A stretch of 64,000 bases of DNA from Streptomyces sp. HUAS 15-9 (GTDB lineage: Bacteria > Actinomycetota > Actinomycetes > Streptomycetales > Streptomycetaceae): assembly GCF_025642155.1 (NCBI RefSeq), contig NZ_CP106799.1, positions 185,479 to 249,478 on the forward strand, read 5' to 3'. The notes under the pieces were generated by a model that made no database searches, was not told the origin of the DNA, and saw nothing but the letters and a program-made list of their open reading frames with translations. The stretch's first letter is position 1. The number at the start of each line of letters is the position of its first letter. The translations under genes were made by a program, and so were the position numbers. Of the stretch, positions 16,204 to 25,046 are shown one piece after another.

Positions 16204-17249
16204 CGAAGAAGGCCGAGCAGCTGGGTGCCGGCCGGTTCGGAGCCTCGGCACGACCGGTCAGCGCCCGCCGCGCAGCCGTGGCCGCGGCCACCGGAGTCCC
16301 CACCGACGGAGTCGCCCCGCCCACCGAGCTCCCCACCCACCGCATCAGCCCGAACCCCGACAACCCCCGTTCCAGCCTCGGCGACCTGACCGAGCTCGCG
16401 GGCAGCCTCAACACGCACGGCCAGAAGCAGGCGATCACGGTCATGAACCGCGACACCTACATCAAGGCCAACCCCGAGCGCGAGGCCGACCTCGAGGCCG
16501 ACACCTATTACGTCGTAATCGACGGCAGCAGCCGTCTGGCCGCCGCCCGCGAAGCAGGCCTGGCCACCGTCAAGGTCATGGTCAGCGACGACCAGGGGAG
16601 TACCTCCGAGGAACTCCTCGAGTCGGCCCTGGTCGCCAACATCCACCGACAGGACCTCGACGAGCTCGACGAGGCCAAGGCCCTCAACCGCCTCCTGGCC
16701 ATCCACGGCAGCCAGACGGCCCTCGCCAAGCGCCTCCACCGTTCCCAGGGCTGGGTCTCCCAGCGCCTGGCCCTCCTGAGCCTCACCCCCGAACTCCAGT
16801 CCCGCATCGGCCACGACCCCATCGACCTCCTGCGCGCGGTCGGCAACAAGCCGGCCGACCAGCAGGAGACGGCCCTGGAGGAACTGAAGGCGGAACGAGC
16901 CCGCAAGGAGGCCGAGCGCCCCCCACAGAAGCCAGGCAAACGCCCGGCAACCACCCCACCGGAGCCCAAGCCCGAACCCCCCACCCATTACGACGTAATA
17001 GAAGACACGGCCCCCAAGCCACAACCCGACCCCGCCCCCGAACCACAACCCAACCCCACACCCACCGTCGAAGCGGACGCCCTGGTCCCCGAACCCCGCT
17101 CCGACCCCTCGAACCCCCCGAAACTCCCTTACGACGACGGCGCCTTCCTAGCCATGCACCTCATCCGCAAGATGACGGACACGGAGTTCGACAAGATGCT
17201 CAGCATCCTCAACGAACACCAGCGACAACGCGCGACCGCCGACAACTGA
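16200..17249 (+). CDS. parB: Partition protein ParB
   Basis: 349 residues. ParB/Spo0J N-domain (ISPNPDNPRSSLGDLTELAGSL...YVVIDGSSRLAAAREAG), the VANIHRQDLDELDEAKALNRLLA segment that corresponds to the CTP-binding/clamp region of ParB, a central HTH (TALAKRLHRSQGWVSQRLALL), then a Pro-rich linker (about residues 225-300) and a short C-terminal dimerisation segment (FLAMHLIRKMTDTEFDKMLSIL). Two parS-like sequences lie inside the gene itself (16505-16521, 16985-17001). Coupled to parA, terminated by the hairpin at 17257. Confidence 0.92.
   Translation: MTKKAEQLGAGRFGASARPVSARRAAVAAATGVPTDGVAPPTELPTHRISPNPDNPRSSLGDLTELAGSLNTHGQKQAITVMNRDTYIKANPEREADLEADTYYVVIDGSSRLAAAREAGLATVKVMVSDDQGSTSEELLESALVANIHRQDLDELDEAKALNRLLAIHGSQTALAKRLHRSQGWVSQRLALLSLTPELQSRIGHDPIDLLRAVGNKPADQQETALEELKAERARKEAERPPQKPGKRPATTPPEPKPEPPTHYDVIEDTAPKPQPDPAPEPQPNPTPTVEADALVPEPRSDPSNPPKLPYDDGAFLAMHLIRKMTDTEFDKMLSILNEHQRQRATADN
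16505..16521. repeat. parS-like site, copy 6 (inside parB)
   Basis: CTATTACGTCGTAATCG, two mismatches at one edge from the CTATTACGNCGTAATAG consensus; encodes YYVVI in ParB. Confidence 0.45.
16985..17001. repeat. parS-like site, copy 7 (inside parB)
   Basis: CCATTACGACGTAATAG, one mismatch; encodes HYDVIE in the Pro-rich linker of ParB. Confidence 0.5.
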
Positions 17250-17256
17250 CCACCAC

Positions 17257-17296
17257 AGCGAGGGGCCCCTGCCGACCAAGGCAGGGGCCCCTCGCT
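17257..17296. terminator. Strong hairpin terminator after parB
   Basis: Perfect 17-bp stem AGCGAGGGGCCCCTGCC / GGCAGGGGCCCCTCGCT with a 6-nt loop, 8 nt after the parB stop. Confidence 0.8.
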
Positions 17297-17307
17297 CTAC
17301 CTACGAC

Positions 17308-17324
17308 CTATTACGCCGTAATAG
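17308..17324. repeat. parS-like palindrome, copy 8
   Basis: Perfect CTATTACGCCGTAATAG just beyond the parB terminator. Confidence 0.6.
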
Positions 17325-18028
17325 CCCACGGAGAACCGGGGGAGTAGCCCCCAACCCACACCTGCGGCTCTCCCCGCGCCCACCCGCGGCCCGTCCCACC
17401 CCCCGCCCGGAACAACGCAAACGTGGCTGAGCCGGGGGAGTGGTTGATGGAAACACACGCGCGCCTGCCCGTTCGGCACACCCGCCGTTGTGGCTGACTT
17501 TCGGAAGCTGAGGTCCAGAAGGGGTGGCATGGGCAGCACGAAAAGGGAGACGGGTAACACCTCCTCGAGGAGCTACGCCAAGCCGAGCCGCAACAACCAT
17601 TTCCCCGAACTACCCGCACTTCACTGCAACCTGACCCCCCACCACCCGCCGCCTGCGCGGCAACCGAAGACGGCCTCAGCTTCAAGTAAGAGAGCGTGCA
17701 CCCCCCAAACCCACGCTGACCTGCGAGAACGCTACCCCCGACCCAGTTCCTAGGAACTGCCAGGCAGTTCCTAGGAACGTACACACGGTCTGAGGGATCG
17801 TGGGCCAACGATCCTAGGAACGTGGCAGATTGACTTCACGTTCATGAAGGCGGCCCAGAAAACCGCCTTTCACGCCGTCCGGGCGGCACTCGAGATCCGG
17901 TCGAGAAGTCCAGCGACACGTCCCTCCGGGCAGGGCTCATCGACTTCTTGTTCATGTACGTTAAGTTCATGAGGTCGGCCTGGAAGCCGCCCTCATGAAC
18001 GTTTCAGCAACCAGCCTCGGAGGCCCTG
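17325..18028. promoter_or_regulatory. Long regulatory region with two palindrome families
   Basis: No gene recognised in the first 400 bp. At 17746-17778 two copies of the palindrome TTCCTAGGAA form a larger perfect inverted repeat (GTTCCTAGGAACTGCC and its mirror, meeting at 17761-17763), with a third TCCTAGGAA at 17812-17820. Between 17839 and 18001 the motif TTCATGA recurs four times (17842, 17952, 17968 and inverted near 17994), including GTTCATGAGG...CCTCATGAAC. These probably are operators for the two small HTH genes downstream. Confidence 0.5.
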
Positions 18029-18481
18029 TTGGGAACAGCGCGCAGACTGCTGGACGCTGACACCGGCGAGATCGTCCCCTATGCGCCGTACGCCTTCTCC
18101 GGCAGGCACACCCAGGTCGACAAGGCTCGGGTGGAGGCGATCACCGAGAGCAGGGCCTTCACGCCCAGCCAGAAGTTCCTCGTCCTGTGGTGGATCGGAG
18201 TGTCACCGGAAGGCATGGAGCCCCTCAAGGCCACCGGCGCGGACATCGGCCAGCGGGTCGGCATGTCCACCGATGCCGTGGGGAAGGTCAACCGGAAGTT
18301 GGCCAAGCACCGCATCCTGATCGTCCGCGGCCGCATCGGAAACTACAACTTCTACCGGATCAGCCCGTACATTGCTTTTCACGGGACTGGGATCGAACAG
18401 CGCGAAGCCATCAAGACCTGCAACCCGCCGGACATCCCCGGATTCGACGAGTCAACCCCTGCACGGTGGGAGGCAAAGTGA
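18029..18481 (+). CDS. Plasmid HTH protein, replication/regulatory type
   Basis: 150 residues from the TTG at 18029, 6 nt after GGAGG. Contains SRAFTPSQKFLVLWWIGVSPEG followed by ATGADIGQRVGMSTDAVGKVNRKLAKHRIL, a winged-helix layout like MarR or phage/plasmid replication-initiator HTH domains, then GRIGNYNFYRISPYIAF (wing). No enzymatic domain. First of two genes coupled by GTGA; both are HTH proteins, which suggests a two-protein regulator of copy number or of the region's operators. Confidence 0.7.
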   Translation: MGTARRLLDADTGEIVPYAPYAFSGRHTQVDKARVEAITESRAFTPSQKFLVLWWIGVSPEGMEPLKATGADIGQRVGMSTDAVGKVNRKLAKHRILIVRGRIGNYNFYRISPYIAFHGTGIEQREAIKTCNPPDIPGFDESTPARWEAK

Positions 18482-18786
18482 ACAACACCAAGGACATGAC
18501 CCTCCGCCTGCTGGAACACACCGCCGGCCTGCCCGCCAACCAGCGCCTGATCCTGATGCTCTACGCCGCGCACCCCACGGACCGTGCCGGCACGGTCAGC
18601 AAGACGGCCGCCGAGCTGGCCGACGTCCTCGGCATGTCGCCCACCGTCTTCTCCCGCACCCGCCGCCAGATCGTCGAGTCCGGCTGGCTGGAGGAGTCCG
18701 AGCGCCTAGGCCACATCCGCTACTACCGCCTGAGCCCCAAGGCCACCGGCGAGGAGGTCGTCGTACCACTGCGCCGGGCGACCTGA
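18478..18786 (+). CDS. Small winged-helix protein
   Basis: 102 residues, GTG start overlapping the stop of the upstream gene. NQRLILMLYAAHPTDRAGTVSKTAAELADVLGMSPTVFSRTRRQIVESGWLEESERLGHIRYYRLSP is a compact winged helix of MarR/GntR-like fold with no ligand domain. Paralogous in layout to the gene before it. Followed by a strong hairpin. Confidence 0.7.
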   Translation: MNNTKDMTLRLLEHTAGLPANQRLILMLYAAHPTDRAGTVSKTAAELADVLGMSPTVFSRTRRQIVESGWLEESERLGHIRYYRLSPKATGEEVVVPLRRAT

Positions 18787-18794
18787 CCCGACCC

Positions 18795-18851
18795 CGTCCT
18801 GGTGGACTTGGCTGATTGACCTGAAGTTCATCAGCCAAGTCCACCAGGACG
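18795..18851. terminator. Hairpin terminator after the HTH operon
   Basis: Perfect 22-bp arms (18795-18816 and 18830-18851) beginning CGTCCTGGTGGACTTGGC; the 13-nt loop contains GAAGTTCAT, related to the TTCATGA motifs upstream. Confidence 0.75.
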
Positions 18852-19599
18852 CCCCTCAGTGCATCACCGTCAATGTCTGCGCCCGCTTCGACTGCGCATC
18901 AGGCGCAGGCGCCTCGGACGCATTGGCGGCGCTACTGAGCCGCGAGCCGTAGGCCGGTGACCAGTTCGACGGCTGTCTCAACGGGGGAGCGGGGGAGGAG
19001 GAGTTCCGCGCGGTGTGTCGATAGGCAGCCGTTCCGCGCGACGTCCGGCCAGAGAGTGAGTGGCGGGCGGTAGAACCGAGAGGCGCCCGGGGGCGACGGT
19101 GAAGACGGTCAGGAAAGTGGAGGCGGGCAGCCGCTGGGTGCTGCCCAGCATCGGCCAGGGCGAGATCGGCGGCTCGGGTCAGCACCGTCTGTGCCGCCTC
19201 AACCAGGCTGCATGCCCGTACCGAGACAGCGAGGTACGGGGTGGAGTCCGCGCACGCACCCCGGCTTCCACCCCGTTGCAAACGGCCTGTCTGGGGCTAT
19301 CGGCTCGATGAGCTGGGGAAGCCACCGGGAGCGAGGGTCTATTACGCCGTAATAGCGACCGGATGGGCTCCTGAGGCAGGGGAGGGGTATCTGACCGGGT
19401 CAGATGGAGAGCGGCGCATCGCCGCCGTCCGGAAGACACAGCGCAAGCCGCTGATGGAGGCGGTCTCCCCCCGCTTCCAGCCCGCCACCCGCTCCGCCGC
19501 GCGCTGAACACCGGAGTGACCGCCCTGCCCGTCGCCGAGGAGATGGCCGCCTAGGCTTTCGCCCGGCACTGGCACCGGCACAACCCAAGGAGCGCGAAC
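18852..19599. other. 750-bp region without a supported gene
   Basis: Contains the ninth parS-like palindrome. Frames on both strands lack family resemblance and biased third-position usage; probably decayed DNA. Confidence 0.4.
19339..19355. repeat. parS-like palindrome, copy 9
   Basis: Perfect CTATTACGCCGTAATAG, the last copy seen to the right. Confidence 0.6.
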
Positions 19600-20142
19600 G
19601 TGTACGACCCCGCACCGGAGCACCCGTACCCCGACGCCCACTGGCCGGACGACGCGCCCACACCGCACGCACTGCTCGCGCCCGTGCTCGGTTTCCTGGG
19701 CACATGGCACGGCCGGGGCCAAGGGGGATACCCAACGCTCGCCGGGGACTTCACATACGCACAGGAAGTCACCTTCAGCCACGACGGCCGCCCCTTCCTC
19801 CGCTACGAGGCCCGGGCCTGGCTGCTCGACGCCGACGGCGCGCCGCTGCGCCCGGCGGCTCGGGAGAGCGGATGGTGGCGGCTTCAGCCCGACGGTCGGG
19901 TGGAGGCACTGATCACCCAGCCCACCGGCGTCGCCGAGATCGCGGTCGGCCAGGCGGCACAGGAGACGGTCGATCTCTCCACTCACGAGGTGGCCCTCAC
20001 ACCCACTGCCAAGGTAGTCAACGCCACCCGCCGCCGCTACACCCTGACCGACAACGACACACTCACGTTCGTTCACGACCTCGCGGCCGTCGGCCGGCCG
20101 CTACAGCACCATCTCTCGGCAACCCTGCGACGCACGCGGTAG
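19600..20142 (+). CDS. Nitrobindin-like / FABP-like beta-barrel protein
   Basis: 180 residues from the GTG at 19600 behind [29 protein letters not shown], the [25 protein letters not shown] strand pair, and [26 protein letters not shown] match the nitrobindin (formerly DUF1794) family, ten-stranded barrels that bind haem through a C-terminal His. The final residues [22 protein letters not shown] contain candidate haem ligands. Role in actinomycetes is thought to be NO/peroxynitrite handling. No operon partner. Confidence 0.82.
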   Translation: MYDPAPEHPYPDAHWPDDAPTPHALLAPVLGFLGTWHGRGQGGYPTLAGDFTYAQEVTFSHDGRPFLRYEARAWLLDADGAPLRPAARESGWWRLQPDGRVEALITQPTGVAEIAVGQAAQETVDLSTHEVALTPTAKVVNATRRRYTLTDNDTLTFVHDLAAVGRPLQHHLSATLRRTR

Positions 20143-20682
20143 GCAGTACCTCGCCGGCACCGTGACTTCACTGCCGATCCTTGCGTTCCGCGACCGGACA
20201 ACACCACGAAGGCCGGACAGCAGGGGAGGGCACCCACGATGGCCGACATCGGCAACAGCCTCGACGATGCCGCCATCGAACACCTCACTCGTCCTGTCCC
20301 CAGGTCCCCGTCGGCTCAGATGGGTCTCCTGGTACGGCAGTTGAAGGACACCGGCCCGTGGCCGGAGCCGGCGGCTCTGCCTCTTCTCGTCCTGCGCGGC
20401 GTTCAGGCGGAGTTCAGGCGGCGGCGGACCGTGCCCGTAGGAGAAGCGCCCTACCGGCTGTAGCAGTCCGATCCCTCGGCGGCGTGGCCCGATTCGGCAC
20501 GTGACGCAACGACGCTCCACCGGTCCCAACGTGCGGGTGGCTCTCGGCACGGCGAGCTGATCGTCCGTAGGGAAAACCCTGGAGGAACGAGCAGGCGCTT
20601 GTCCCGGCCGCTCCGAGGCGCTTCACTGGGCGCATCCCCCACAGGAGAACACCCAAGCTCACCTGGAGAAGGGTTCGTTCTT
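20143..20682. other. Intergenic region with remnant of a surface-protein gene tail
   Basis: The stretch at 20404-20451 (TTCAGGCGGAGTTCAGGCGG...) nearly repeats the 3' end of the secreted-protein gene at 46.83 kb (46828-46875), so it is probably the end of a lost homologue. A 74-codon frame at 20239-20463 overlaps it and is not convincing. Confidence 0.4.
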
Positions 20683-21555
20683 TTGTCAGCCATACGCGCC
20701 ACCGCCGTCACCGCGGCGGCCTGTGCGGCCGTGCTCGCCACGGCGATGCCGTCCTCGGCCATCAACTCGTATAACGCTGTGCCCGCTCCCGAACGCACCG
20801 AGGTCGGCGCGCTCGTGGCCACCTGGGACAACGACGGCGACCCCGCGACCCCGGACCGGGTCGACTGGGTCTGCTCCGGCACCATGATCGACGCGGACAC
20901 CTTCCTGACCGCCGCGCACTGCACCACCGACTGGCCGGACAATGTGAAGTTCTACGTGTCGCTCGACCAGGACGTGCAGGCCGGCCTCGACGCCGCCGCC
21001 CAGAAGTACCCCGGCGACCCGGCAGCCCAGGCGGGGGCCGTCGCCGTCCAGGGCACCGCCCACAGCCACCCCGGCTTCCCCGGGCCCGCCTCCGACCCCC
21101 ACGACATCTCGGTGATCGAACTGCCCGCCGCGAAGGTGAAGGCCCGCTGGGCCTTCACCCCAGCCACCCTGCCCACCACGAACCAACTCGGCGCACTCGG
21201 CCCACAGGGTCTGAACGCCACCGACTGGTTCGTTGCCGGATACGGCACCCAGGAAGCCGCCAACGGCCCCGGCGGGCAGACCCACCCCGGCGGCGGCGTC
21301 CGCATGAAGGCGCCCGTCACCTTCGACGCCCTCAACGACTCCTGGGTACGCCTGGCGATGACCGCTTCGCAGGGCAACGGCGGTGCCTGCTATGGCGATT
21401 CGGGCGGCCCCAACTTCGCGGTGTTCGGCGGCAAGAACGTCCTGGCCGCCACCACCATCACCGGTGACACCCCGTGCTACGCGACGAACGTGACGTACCG
21501 CCTGGACACCCCCGGCGCCCGCGCCTTCCTGTCGCCGTTCGTGAAACTCCCATAG
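20683..21555 (+). CDS. Secreted trypsin-like serine protease
   Basis: 290 residues from the TTG at 20683. Signal peptide LSAIRATAVTAAACAAVLAT...SSA, then a mature S1 domain: catalytic His in FLTAAHC, Asp in DPHDISVIEL, Ser in CYGDSGGP. Cys pairs around the His and Ser loops. Extracellular endopeptidase. The last 48 bp of the gene are duplicated 147 bp downstream, next to a transposase fragment, so DNA rearrangement has occurred right behind it. Confidence 0.85.
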   Translation: MSAIRATAVTAAACAAVLATAMPSSAINSYNAVPAPERTEVGALVATWDNDGDPATPDRVDWVCSGTMIDADTFLTAAHCTTDWPDNVKFYVSLDQDVQAGLDAAAQKYPGDPAAQAGAVAVQGTAHSHPGFPGPASDPHDISVIELPAAKVKARWAFTPATLPTTNQLGALGPQGLNATDWFVAGYGTQEAANGPGGQTHPGGGVRMKAPVTFDALNDSWVRLAMTASQGNGGACYGDSGGPNFAVFGGKNVLAATTITGDTPCYATNVTYRLDTPGARAFLSPFVKLP

Positions 21556-21660
21556 CCCGCGCCGACCCGTCGCCCGCCCGGTACACAAGGTGCTGGCGAC
21601 GGGGAATCGGCGATGAGGTTTGACGGGGACGGAGCGACCTCTCCGGAGCCGAGAGCGGTC

Positions 21661-21891
21661 GGCGCCCGCGCCTTCCTGTCGCCGTTCGTGAAACTCCCAT
21701 CGCCCGCGCTGATCGACGCCGAGACTCAGCAGGTCCTGGACTTGCTGCCTGGACGTGACGCCGCTACCCCGGCTCCGTGGCTTCGGGCTCATCCCGGAAT
21801 CGAGGTCATCTGCCGCGACCGCTCCGGCGGCCCGCCGCCGGCCGGCCCGCAACCCGGACCCGAACATGCGGGCACCGTCGAATCGTCATGA
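21661..21891 (+). pseudogene. Duplicated protease tail joined to ISL3-type transposase fragment
   Basis: 21661-21709 repeats the protease 3' end (21514-21562) with one difference that turns the TAG stop into TCG. Translation then continues as [20 protein letters not shown] and [20 protein letters not shown], which matches a piece of ISL3-family transposases just before their second catalytic Asp region. No other part of the transposase is visible. A rearrangement scar, not a working gene. Confidence 0.6.
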
Positions 21892-22029
21892 CCCAGGACA
21901 CCAAGAACAGCCACTCGCGCCCCGTCACCTGGGTCTTTCGGCACTGCCCGAAGGTGGTCGCCCGGCGCCTCGGCCTCCTGCCATCGTCGCTGTGCATTCC
22001 GCGCAGGCGAGGCAAGGGAGGGACGGCCC

Positions 22030-22467
22030 ATGAGACGACTACTCGCGGTGGCGACAATCACCGCGGTCGCGCTGGGACTGGGGGTGACAGTTGCCGAACA
22101 GGCGTCTGCGGCCACGCCCACATGCAACGGAGTGGGGGACGCCTGGACCGGTGACGCGGGGCCCATCAAGATCCCGTCGTACAACTCCGGGGGCACACAG
22201 AACCTCGACTGCAACATGGTCAAGGGCGTTGTGAGCTCCGCGGTGAAGAACCTCCAGACTGAGCTGAACCACTGTTTCGCCGACAAGATCGGTGCCCAGC
22301 TCACGGTCGACGGGATCTTCGGCACCAACACCTACAACGCGCTCAAGAAGGCCCAGTACGCGGCCGGTACCACGGCCGACGGCGTCTACGGACCGCACAC
22401 CCGGCACGCCTTCGCCATCACCCGCGGCTGGTGGTCCGGGACGACGTGCCTGTGGGTGGACGCATGA
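22030..22467 (+). CDS. Secreted peptidoglycan-binding domain protein
   Basis: 145 residues: signal peptide (RRLLAVATITAVALGLGVTV...ASA), then a PG_binding_1-like domain with VKNLQTELNHC...LTVDGIFGTNTYNALKKAQ...TTADGVYGPHTR, the typical repeating DGxFGxxT motif. No catalytic domain. Its stop overlaps the ATG of the following protease gene, so the two are translated together; the binding protein may hold the protease or its substrate at the cell wall. Confidence 0.82.
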   Translation: MRRLLAVATITAVALGLGVTVAEQASAATPTCNGVGDAWTGDAGPIKIPSYNSGGTQNLDCNMVKGVVSSAVKNLQTELNHCFADKIGAQLTVDGIFGTNTYNALKKAQYAAGTTADGVYGPHTRHAFAITRGWWSGTTCLWVDA

Positions 22468-24020
22468 GGCCGCGCATCCTGGCCCTCGCCGCGGCCGTAC
22501 TGACCATGATCCTGTGCGCCACGTGGGCGCAGGCTGCGCCCGGCACAGCGGCGGACGACACGCAGGGGGCACGGCACACGCGACTCGATCCGGACGCGGT
22601 GCGCGAGTCCGTGGCGTACCTGAAGGAGACCTACCACGTCTCCGACGCCGAGGCGCTGCGCCGGCTGCAACTGCAGGCCGACGCACAGATCCTGGACAAG
22701 AAGCTCAGGAAGGAGCGGCCGGGGGCGTACGCCGGAATGTGGCTGGACCAGGACCACGGCGGCGTTTTGAGGGTCCTCACCACCAGCGGCTCCGCCGTCG
22801 CGCCCTACATCCGGGCCCTGGCGGACAGGTCCCATGTGCGCACGAGGACCGTCACTCACTCCCGGGCCGAGCTCGACGGGATCGTATCCCGCCTCGAGCG
22901 GACGGTCGGCGGCGGTCCCGACTCGCTCTTCATCCCGGCGGTGTCGATGATGGAGAACAAGGTCGTGCTGTGGCGGCGCGACTGGGTGGCCGACGCCAAG
23001 CGGTCAGGAACATGGAACAAGCTGTCCAACCTGACGGGGCGTCCCGCGGCGACCGCCGCGGCGCGGACCGACGCCGTCGCGCACGAACTGGCCCGCGGCC
23101 GTGCCGCGTTGGCGGCGCAGCCGCGCGGGCTGGTGGAGGAGCGCCGGCTCGACCAGCCCCAGCAGGCCTTCACTCCGTACGTGGACTGGGGCTACTGCCA
23201 CCCGCTGTACTGCTCCACCAAGTACGGGCCCATGCGCGGCGGACTCCGCCTGAACATCAAGCGTGACAACGGCACCTGGGGCGGCTGCACCTCCGGCTTC
23301 AACATCCGCTCCAAGGGCGGCACCACCTACAACAACTGGGCCTGGGTGCTGACCGCCGGTCACTGCGTGGCCGGGAAGACCAACAACACGTACATCAACC
23401 ACAACGGCTACCCGATCCTGAAGCAGCACGCGCCGAACGCCGCCCTCGAGGTCAACTCGTATCCGTACGACTTCGTCATGCTGCCGTACATCAGCGGCAG
23501 TTACTCGCAGACCTGGCTGGACAACTTCTCCGGGAAGAACCGGGTGATGAAGTACTGCCGCAACGGCGGCCAGGACAGCGACTCGGACACGCCGTGCGGC
23601 ACCCAGGCGACCACGGCCGACCAGTGGATCACCGGCTACCACAACTTCAGTGAGATCAACCCCGGCTGGGTCGCGTGTGCCACCGGCACCGGGTCGGACT
23701 CCTCGAACTACCCCGAGTCCTACGACAGTGGCGCCGGCGACGGCTACCTGGTCGGAACGCGCTGCGGCAAGGTCATCTCACCGAAGGACGGCGTCGGCAT
23801 CTGGACCGACATCTGCGCCCGCAAGGGTGACAGCGGTGGCCCGCTGTTCAGCCAGATCGACAAGACTGCATACGGAATCCTGGAGGGCAGCTACCAGTCC
23901 CGGACGGGCCCGTGCTACTCGGGCGAGATCAACAACTACGTTCCGATCAGCACGATCTACCGCTACACGGACAACGTCGCGGGCGCGACCTACCGCGTGA
24001 TCACGTCGTCCACCGGCTGA
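22464..24020 (+). CDS. Secreted chymotrypsin-like (S1E-type) protease with large propeptide
   Basis: 518 residues. Signal peptide (PRILALAAAVLTMILCATWA), a pro-region of about 200 residues rich in charged helix (LDPDAVRESVAYLKETYHVSDAEALRRLQLQ), then a streptogrisin-like domain: His in WVLTAGHCVAG (about residue 305), Asp in YPYDFVMLP, Ser in ARKGDSGGPLF. The pro-region resembles the inhibitory propeptide of streptogrisins. Secreted endopeptidase, coupled to the peptidoglycan-binding protein. Confidence 0.85.
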   Translation: MRPRILALAAAVLTMILCATWAQAAPGTAADDTQGARHTRLDPDAVRESVAYLKETYHVSDAEALRRLQLQADAQILDKKLRKERPGAYAGMWLDQDHGGVLRVLTTSGSAVAPYIRALADRSHVRTRTVTHSRAELDGIVSRLERTVGGGPDSLFIPAVSMMENKVVLWRRDWVADAKRSGTWNKLSNLTGRPAATAAARTDAVAHELARGRAALAAQPRGLVEERRLDQPQQAFTPYVDWGYCHPLYCSTKYGPMRGGLRLNIKRDNGTWGGCTSGFNIRSKGGTTYNNWAWVLTAGHCVAGKTNNTYINHNGYPILKQHAPNAALEVNSYPYDFVMLPYISGSYSQTWLDNFSGKNRVMKYCRNGGQDSDSDTPCGTQATTADQWITGYHNFSEINPGWVACATGTGSDSSNYPESYDSGAGDGYLVGTRCGKVISPKDGVGIWTDICARKGDSGGPLFSQIDKTAYGILEGSYQSRTGPCYSGEINNYVPISTIYRYTDNVAGATYRVITSSTG

Positions 24021-24023
24021 CCG

Positions 24024-25046
24024 TCACACCCCTACCGGCCGGACCGCCCTGCGGCCCGGCCGGTAGGGGTTCTCCGACAGCAGCGCCGTCCCGAGCGGCG
24101 TGAGCGCGTGCAGCACGGTGTTGCGATGCCGGAGCGAGCCGATCAGCCCCGCCTCCCGCAGCACGCAGGCGTGCTCACTGGCCGTCGGGGCCGAGATCCC
24201 CAGCCGTCGGGCCAGCTCGCCCGTGGTGCAGCCGTCCTCCACCGCCCGCAGCGCCGCCGCCCTGGTCCGCCCCAGCAGCGCGTCCAGACCGTTCCGACGG
24301 GCGGCGCCGTCCTGCTGTCCGGCCCCCGCCCACCAGCCGGGACCGCGGCCGATCGGATACACCAGCACCGGCGGCAGCGAGGGATCGATGAGGGTGACCG
24401 GGGTGCGCCAGCAGAACACCGACGGGATCAGCAGCAGCCCGCGCCCGTCCAGGAAGATGTCACGGGTCACCGGGTAGTCGGCCTCCAGAACCGGTGACTT
24501 CCAGCGCAGCGTGGGACCGAATCCGGCCAGTAGCCCCTCTGGGCCGCCGTCCAGCAGCGAGCGCGCCCGCAGCGCCCGATCGGCCTCCACATGGGCCTGG
24601 ATCCGCGGCCACACCGGGGCGATCAGACTCTGGTGACAGGCGCGCAGGGCGGCGCCGAGCGCGTTGAGCGCCTCGCCGTCGCCGGTGGCGATCCCACCCG
24701 CCCACGAGGGCTGACGGCCGAGGACCCGTATGTCGGTGCGCAGCGTGCGCCGCGGCGTGGACAGCACCATGTCGAGGCCACTGTCGAGGTCGCTTCCGGC
24801 CATGCGTGGGGTGAGGAAGTCGGGGAAGTCGCCCCTGGGCGGGGCGAGGGAGCGCAGCAGTCGGGGCTGCCAGGCGGGTAGCCGACGCAGGCCGCTCAGG
24901 GCCTGCTGACGCCACGGGTCGAAGACCGCCCGGCCCTGACGACTGCCCAGTAGAGTCGCGCCGAGGACGAGTTCCCACAGGACGTCGGGTCCGGGTGCGA
25001 CGCTCGTCCGCACCAGATCGTCCCTCGTGAAATGCAGCCTGAGCAT
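24024..25046 (-). CDS. ArsR-family-like winged-helix transcriptional regulator
   Basis: 340 residues; the family type in Streptomyces has a long N-terminal effector region and a C-terminal ArsR winged helix, seen here as TRAAALRAVEDGCTTGELARRLGISAPTASEHACVLREAGLIGSLRHRNTVLHALTPLG (about residues 255-320). The N-terminal FTRDDLVRTSVAPGPDVLWELVLGATLL is the usual opening. Start is the ATG at 25044-25046. Target unknown; the divergent side is empty. Confidence 0.82.
   Translation of the reverse strand: MLRLHFTRDDLVRTSVAPGPDVLWELVLGATLLGSRQGRAVFDPWRQQALSGLRRLPAWQPRLLRSLAPPRGDFPDFLTPRMAGSDLDSGLDMVLSTPRRTLRTDIRVLGRQPSWAGGIATGDGEALNALGAALRACHQSLIAPVWPRIQAHVEADRALRARSLLDGGPEGLLAGFGPTLRWKSPVLEADYPVTRDIFLDGRGLLLIPSVFCWRTPVTLIDPSLPPVLVYPIGRGPGWWAGAGQQDGAARRNGLDALLGRTRAAALRAVEDGCTTGELARRLGISAPTASEHACVLREAGLIGSLRHRNTVLHALTPLGTALLSENPYRPGRRAVRPVGV
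24029..24070. terminator. Bidirectional terminator
   Basis: Inverted repeat CCCCTACCGGCCGG / CCGGCCGGTAGGGG between convergent genes; it overlaps the 3' end of the regulator gene on the other strand. Confidence 0.7.

Noticed and set aside
18856..19281. Minus-strand frame of 141 codons
   Set aside because: No family, no ribosome site, low coding-like composition.
20239..20463. 74-codon frame with moderate ribosome site
   Set aside because: Its 3' half is the remnant shared with the 46.83-kb gene tail, and no homologue pattern is visible.
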